From: Denitrificimonas caeni DSM 24390 | Lineage (GTDB): Bacteria; Pseudomonadota; Gammaproteobacteria; Pseudomonadales; Pseudomonadaceae | Assembly: GCF_000421765.1 (NCBI RefSeq) | Contig: NZ_ATXQ01000001.1 | Location: forward strand, 186,001-250,000 | Direction of reading: 5' to 3' | Length of the DNA: 64,000 nt | In this document: positions 60,022-64,000 of the stretch, piece after piece | Layout: each line of letters starts with the position of its first letter | Position numbering within the stretch: the first letter of the stretch is position 1 | Notes under the pieces: model-generated | The model's database searches: none | Told to the model about the DNA's origin: nothing | Seen by the model: the letters and a program-made list of their open reading frames with translations, nothing else | Position numbers and translations under genes: made by a program

Positions 60022-61341
60022 TTAAAGGCGCGTAGGCAACTGAATTTCCACTCGTAAACCACCCAGTGGGCTGTCGAGTAATTGCAACGTACCGCCGAGC
60101 GTCTCGACAATATCGCGCACAATACCTAAACCTAAACCATGCCCAGCACTTTGTTCATCTAAACGTGAGCCGCGTTTTTGCACCTGTTGGCGCTGGCTTT
60201 CTTCGATACCTGGGCCATCATCATCCACCCGTACGCAATAGTCGGTTCCGACCTGCTCAATACCAAGTTCAACACGACTGTCAGCCCACTTACAGGCGTT
60301 ATCCAGCAGATTACCCAGCATCTCTAAAATATCGTCGCGCTCATAGGGCAAGCGCAAGTTGGCCGCAGCCTGCCAACTCAAAGTCAACACATCGCCATGC
60401 ACACGATTCATCAATTGAAACAATCCTGGAAGCTCTTGCCCACACTCAAAAAACGCGCCCGGCAAGGCATCTCCAGATAAGCGAGCGCGGGTCAACTCAC
60501 GCTGGATACGCTGCTCAATCTGCTGCAATTGCTCTTGAATCAGTGCTAACAGCTCAGGTTGTTTTTGCAGTTCTTCGCGGCGCAGCAAGCTCATCAATAC
60601 CGCCAGAGGCGTCTTCAACGCATGACCTAAATTACCCAAGCCTTTGCGTGAACGCTGCAAAGTATCTTCTGTGTGCAGCAACAAACGATTGACCTGTTGC
60701 ACCAAGGGTTGCAATTCAACCGGCGCATCCTGTTCCAACTGGCTACGCTGCCCCAGCTGCAGTTGCTCGATTTGCACCCGAGCTTGCTCCAGAGGTTGTA
60801 AAGCTCGGCGGACTAAGCGCCACTGCAGCAACAAGGTCAGCAGCAAGGCCAATAGACCTAAGCCGCCGCCGATGATCTGCGCCTGCTGAAAACTGATTAA
60901 AACCGGACTGTAATCATGCGCAACCGTGACTTTAATGTCGGTTTTATAACGCCGATATTGTCCTTGATAAATCAGTAACTGTTGTTGCTCAGGCCCAGGC
61001 CTTAATTGCTCAGAAAAACCCATTGCTTCAACTTCTGGCAGCTCAAAATCCCACAACGAGCGTGAGCGCCAGCGCTGCTGATTGAACTCAATAATAAAAT
61101 AGTGCCCAGAGAAAGGTTTTAAGAACACCGCATCATGATGACGGCTATTTAACTCAATCCCTTGCGGCCCTTTAATTAAAGCGGCCAACAAGCTTTCTGC
61201 TTGGGTTTGTAAATTGTCCTGCATGTGCTGACGCAAACCTCGGTCAACAATCCACAGCCCTGCCTGGGCCAGCACTAATCCGACGACAACCAGCAGCATC
61301 GCTAAACTAAAGGTCAGTTGCCGCTGGATTGAGTGTTTCAC
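60022..61341 (-). CDS. Two-component sensor histidine kinase
   Basis: 439 residues. TM1 about 9-30, periplasmic sensor about 31-160, TM2 about 162-182, HAMP, phospho-His near residue 236 in [12 protein letters not shown], and HATPase with N box ([12 protein letters not shown]), DDDGPGIE and GHGLGLGIV. The start is GTG overlapping the regulator stop. With two PepSY genes and an OmpR-type regulator it resembles P. aeruginosa bqs/car (PA2656-PA2659), which responds to Fe(II)/calcium; that link is inference. Confidence 0.9.
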   Translation of the reverse strand: MKHSIQRQLTFSLAMLLVVVGLVLAQAGLWIVDRGLRQHMQDNLQTQAESLLAALIKGPQGIELNSRHHDAVFLKPFSGHYFIIEFNQQRWRSRSLWDFELPEVEAMGFSEQLRPGPEQQQLLIYQGQYRRYKTDIKVTVAHDYSPVLISFQQAQIIGGGLGLLALLLTLLLQWRLVRRALQPLEQARVQIEQLQLGQRSQLEQDAPVELQPLVQQVNRLLLHTEDTLQRSRKGLGNLGHALKTPLAVLMSLLRREELQKQPELLALIQEQLQQIEQRIQRELTRARLSGDALPGAFFECGQELPGLFQLMNRVHGDVLTLSWQAAANLRLPYERDDILEMLGNLLDNACKWADSRVELGIEQVGTDYCVRVDDDGPGIEESQRQQVQKRGSRLDEQSAGHGLGLGIVRDIVETLGGTLQLLDSPLGGLRVEIQLPTRL

Positions 61342-62012
61342 GGCTGCACTCCAGCACCCGTAAAGCGGTAACCTTGGCCACGGTGCGTCTCTATGACCGT
61401 GCGTCCTAATTTACGCCGCAGATGATTGACGTGCACCTCCAGTACATTGGAATCACGTTCTGTTTCGCCATCATATAAATGTTCAGCTAAATGGCTTTTT
61501 GACAAAATCTGCCCTTGATGCAGCATAAAATAACGCAACAAACGAAACTCTGCGCCGGTCAGCTCGATCTCTTGGCCTTGGCTATGTACGATTTGCCGTG
61601 CTTCATCTAAACCTAATCCGGCAGCCTGCAAATGATTTTGGTTAGCAAATCCATGGCTACGACGGAGCAAAGCTTGCACTCTTAAATACAGTTCTTCTTG
61701 GTGAAAAGGCTTGGTTAGATAATCATCCGCGCCAGCTTTTAAACCATCAATGCGTTCACTCCAGGTGCTGCGCGCGGTCAAGATCAACACCGGCGTACTG
61801 ATTGCCGCTGCGCGCCACTGCGCTAACACTTCGAGCCCAGAGAGTCCGGGCAAACCTAAATCCAGAATAATTAAATCATAGGGTTCAACTGCGCCTTGAT
61901 AAGCGGCATCGCGTCCGTCGGCCAGCCAATCAACCGCGTAGCCCAGTTGCTGCAGACCTGCGCATAACTCATCGGCCAAAGCGACATTGTCTTCAACCAG
62001 TAATAAGCGCAT
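61338..62012 (-). CDS. OmpR-family response regulator
   Basis: 224 residues. Receiver with LLVEDN, phosphorylated Asp in [10 protein letters not shown] (about 51) and LTKPF; C-terminal winged helix ([30 protein letters not shown]). It overlaps the kinase start and the PepSY stop, so the operon is tightly coupled. Confidence 0.94.
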   Translation of the reverse strand: MRLLLVEDNVALADELCAGLQQLGYAVDWLADGRDAAYQGAVEPYDLIILDLGLPGLSGLEVLAQWRAAAISTPVLILTARSTWSERIDGLKAGADDYLTKPFHQEELYLRVQALLRRSHGFANQNHLQAAGLGLDEARQIVHSQGQEIELTGAEFRLLRYFMLHQGQILSKSHLAEHLYDGETERDSNVLEVHVNHLRRKLGRTVIETHRGQGYRFTGAGVQP

Positions 62013-62323
62013 CAGTCATCCTCTTCGTCTTCTAACAGCTCACCGCTGCTAGCATCAAATTTCAGCTCACGCACTTGGCCTTGGACAGTCAGCAACTCCA
62101 CTTCATAGACATAGCGGCCGTGTTTCTCTTCAAGCTCCAACTCCAATAAGCGTGCTTTAGGATGTCGCTCCAAAGCACGCTCAATGAATGTTTGTGAAGA
62201 CAGCACCTTACCCTCTTTGCGCAGCTTTAAGGCCTGATCTTGGCTTAAGTCACGCGCAGACACCTGACTGACCACAGTCAGAAACAGTATCACTAGGCAG
62301 GCGCATCGAGAGCTTTTAAACAT
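62012..62323 (-). CDS. PepSY-domain periplasmic protein (second copy)
   Basis: 103 residues. A signal peptide (about 1-23) is followed by a PepSY domain: [20 protein letters not shown], then [11 protein letters not shown], and an acidic tail EDEEDD. Probably a periplasmic partner of the kinase, perhaps a metal or protein ligand. It starts at TGATG with the preceding PepSY gene. Confidence 0.88.
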   Translation of the reverse strand: MFKSSRCACLVILFLTVVSQVSARDLSQDQALKLRKEGKVLSSQTFIERALERHPKARLLELELEEKHGRYVYEVELLTVQGQVRELKFDASSGELLEDEEDD

Positions 62324-62631
62324 CAGTCATCCTGTTGGTTTTTCAGCACTTCGGCAGTTTTCGCATCCAACTCAACTTCCCACTTTTGGCCTTTATCATC
62401 GCGTACATCAACCTGATAGATGTAGCGACCGTAAGACTCCTCAAGTTCAGTGTCCAGTATGCTTGCGTTCGGATGCTGTGCCAATGCGGCTTCATTGAGC
62501 TTATCGAAAGATAAAATCGCACCAGAGGTGCTCAGTTCAACAGTTTTTGCCGGGCTAACATCTTTAGCTTGAGCAACGCTTGCGCCCATCACTAATGCAG
62601 CTGAGATACAGATTGCAGTTAAGTTTTTCAT
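62323..62631 (-). CDS. PepSY-domain periplasmic protein (first copy)
   Basis: 102 residues. Signal peptide MKNLTAICISAALVMGASV, PepSY domain with LDTELEESYGRYIYQVDV. It is similar to the next gene, pointing to a tandem duplication. It is the first gene of the operon; 192 gene-free bases separate it from queD, a divergent promoter region. An AGGCAATACTC stretch lies before the ATG. Confidence 0.88.
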   Translation of the reverse strand: MKNLTAICISAALVMGASVAQAKDVSPAKTVELSTSGAILSFDKLNEAALAQHPNASILDTELEESYGRYIYQVDVRDDKGQKWEVELDAKTAEVLKNQQDD

Positions 62632-62823
62632 GAGTATTGCCTCGTTTTAAAGTGGTTCAACACAAGATATTTTGTGCTGACACTGCATAAGCTACACCCG
62701 CCAACTTAACTGAAACTTAAAAAATAACTATTCTTGAATAGTAATCAACACTCAAGCTGCGCACTGAGCGCCAGCATTCCTGCTAAACTGCGGCCATTGT
62801 GATTAATTAACACGGACACCCTT

Positions 62824-63180
62824 GTGGAAATATTTAAAGAATTCACCTTTGAGTCAGCGCACCGTTTACCTCATGTGCCCCAAGGGCATAAATGCGGGCG
62901 CTTGCACGGCCATTCATTTCGCGTCGCGCTTTACCTAAAAGGTCCAGTCGATCCACATACCGGTTGGATTCGTGACTTTAGTGAAATCAAAGCGCTATTT
63001 AAACCGACTTACGAACGCCTAGATCACAACTATCTCAATGATATTCCAGGCCTAGAAAACCCCACCAGTGAAAACTTAGCGCGTTGGATCTGGGAAGCAA
63101 TGAAACCACTCATCCCTGAACTTTCGCGGGTACGTGTTCATGAAACCTGCACCTGTGGCTGTGAATACAGCGGCGAGTAA
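62824..63180 (+). CDS. queD: 6-carboxy-5,6,7,8-tetrahydropterin synthase
   Basis: 118 residues. Zinc histidines in FESAHRL and GRLHGHSF, catalytic Cys in HKCGRLHGH, and a C-terminal ETCTCGCEY. It is the second step of queuosine/7-deazaguanine synthesis. The start is GTG 62824. It overlaps the next gene by 41 bases. Confidence 0.93.
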   Translation: MEIFKEFTFESAHRLPHVPQGHKCGRLHGHSFRVALYLKGPVDPHTGWIRDFSEIKALFKPTYERLDHNYLNDIPGLENPTSENLARWIWEAMKPLIPELSRVRVHETCTCGCEYSGE

Positions 63181-64000
63181 GTCGTCAGTATCGACGTCCA
63201 AGCCATCATGGTTTGGACGCTTTCTGCGTATCTTCTTATTACTGCTATTACTCCTGATTGCAGCAGCCATGGCGCTCCCGCATGCACTGCCTTGGCTACT
63301 GCAAAAACAAGGGATTGATTTCCATTGGCAAAACCCGCAGTGGCAATACGATGGTTTCAGCGCCTCGCAGGTTCAACTCAATCTATCCAGCGATCATACG
63401 CAGCCGCAATATCTGCACATCGACAAGCTGCAGATTGACTGGGCCTGGCAAGCGTTGCCCATCCAACGTTTACACGCCGCACGCTTAAAAGCTGTTTGGC
63501 CGATAGCAAGCAACGAAAACACCGCAGAGCAACCAAGCTTCGCCTTATCTGCTGGCCTGCTTAAATGGCTGCCACAACATATTGAACTGCAAGAAATTGA
63601 CGCCAAGCTGGTTGGTCTCGGTCATCTGCAAGGCACTCTCAAACTGCAAGCCAATGCGCAAGGTAAGCTGTGGCAACCCAGTTATATTCATAGCCAACTG
63701 ACTTTAAAAGACCTAGACAGCTCTTGGTTAGACAGTATTCCCGCTGAGTTGCAACCGACCCAGCTCAGTGCGCAAATCACCACCCATCCAGATCATCAAG
63801 ATACTCCAGACGGCCAACAGTTGCTCACCCTTGACCTGCACAGCCAAGGCCCAGCACGCTTGCAACTCAATGGTCTTTTGCACTTACAACAAACGCCTGC
63901 CTGGCAAGGTACGCTCAGCAACGCGCAGCTTTATCTGGAGCTGGACGCCCTGCAGCAGCCTTCCTTCAGCACTCAGCAACTGCGAGCACAACTGTACTTT
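63140..64000 (+). CDS. YdbH-like intermembrane transport protein, N-terminal part
   Basis: An open frame runs from ATG 63140 to the right edge (287 codons, no stop). It begins [20 protein letters not shown], has one N-terminal transmembrane helix (about 29-50, leucine-rich), then a long beta-rich soluble region with repeated Gln/Leu strands. This layout fits YdbH/AsmA-like bridge proteins thought to carry phospholipids across the periplasm. In-frame GTGs at 63155 and 63161 are other possible starts. The overlap with queD suggests co-transcription. The family call is inference. Confidence 0.55.
   Translation, partial: MKPAPVAVNTAASKSSVSTSKPSWFGRFLRIFLLLLLLLIAAAMALPHALPWLLQKQGIDFHWQNPQWQYDGFSASQVQLNLSSDHTQPQYLHIDKLQIDWAWQALPIQRLHAARLKAVWPIASNENTAEQPSFALSAGLLKWLPQHIELQEIDAKLVGLGHLQGTLKLQANAQGKLWQPSYIHSQLTLKDLDSSWLDSIPAELQPTQLSAQITTHPDHQDTPDGQQLLTLDLHSQGPARLQLNGLLHLQQTPAWQGTLSNAQLYLELDALQQPSFSTQQLRAQLYF

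Noticed and set aside
63258-63488. 76-codon plus-strand frame after queD
   Set aside because: Out of frame with the much longer unterminated frame that starts at 63140.

Overview
The window reads as chromosomal DNA of a member of the Pseudomonadaceae with a base composition clearly less GC-rich than typical Pseudomonas (relatives such as Thiopseudomonas or Denitrificimonas would fit; this placement is inference). The evidence is gene order known from Pseudomonas aeruginosa: ffh-rpsP-rimM-trmD-rplS; rnd-ycgL; gacA-uvrC-pgsA followed by tRNA-Gly and tRNA-Cys; slyX-HIT gene-oprD-proS; recX-recA-pncC; and murI-moeB-prmC-prfA-hemA-TPR lipoprotein-lolB-ispE-tRNA-Gln-prs-rplY-pth-ychF. Nearly all of the window is core housekeeping sequence; no insertion sequence, prophage or CRISPR array was seen.

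Layout. 1-8.4 kb: a symporter-like hybrid histidine kinase, a 38-residue gene that looks like the cbb3-oxidase subunit ccoM behind a well-formed ANR/FNR promoter, two small hypothetical genes, rapA and trmO. 8.6-13.3 kb: an exported amidohydrolase, then the signal-recognition/ribosome operon on the minus strand. 13.4-25.1 kb: yceF-type Maf, two small conserved genes, recQ, valS and a four-gene transport cluster (binding protein, permease, ATPase, SLC13-type carrier). 25.1-26.2 kb: a gene-free stretch with a 193-bp tandem array and related dispersed elements. 26.2-32.6 kb: dcd, a cold-shock protein, ycgL-rnd, gacA-uvrC-pgsA and two tRNAs. 32.9-42.5 kb: a lipoprotein, GAPDH, slyX-HIT, an OprD porin, proS, a lipoprotein, recX-recA, pncC and pagL. 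42.5-54.4 kb: the long translation, haem, isoprenoid and PRPP block. 54.6-64 kb: a chemoreceptor, thioesterase, DTW protein, haem protein, TauE permease, a PepSY-PepSY-regulator-kinase operon, queD and the start of a YdbH-like gene that runs off the window.

The most unusual content is a family of about 100-nt palindromic elements: three in a tandem array (minus orientation) and two dispersed (plus orientation). They share a core, but their closing stems differ in sequence while still pairing. All the wobble pairs I found in the closing stem and in the second hairpin are G-U on the same (element) strand. This is the pattern expected of a structured RNA, or of a palindromic repeat under structural selection. 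Two REP-like palindromes lie beside the dispersed copies.

Regulation visible in the sequence includes the ANR box at ccoM, a candidate LexA box at recA, a terminator between recA and recX, a terminator between the binding protein and permease of the ABC system, a terminator between prs and rplY, a sigma-70 promoter before the tRNA pair, and a possible FliA-type promoter before the chemoreceptor. All assignments come from reading the sequence and from family knowledge; no database search was run.
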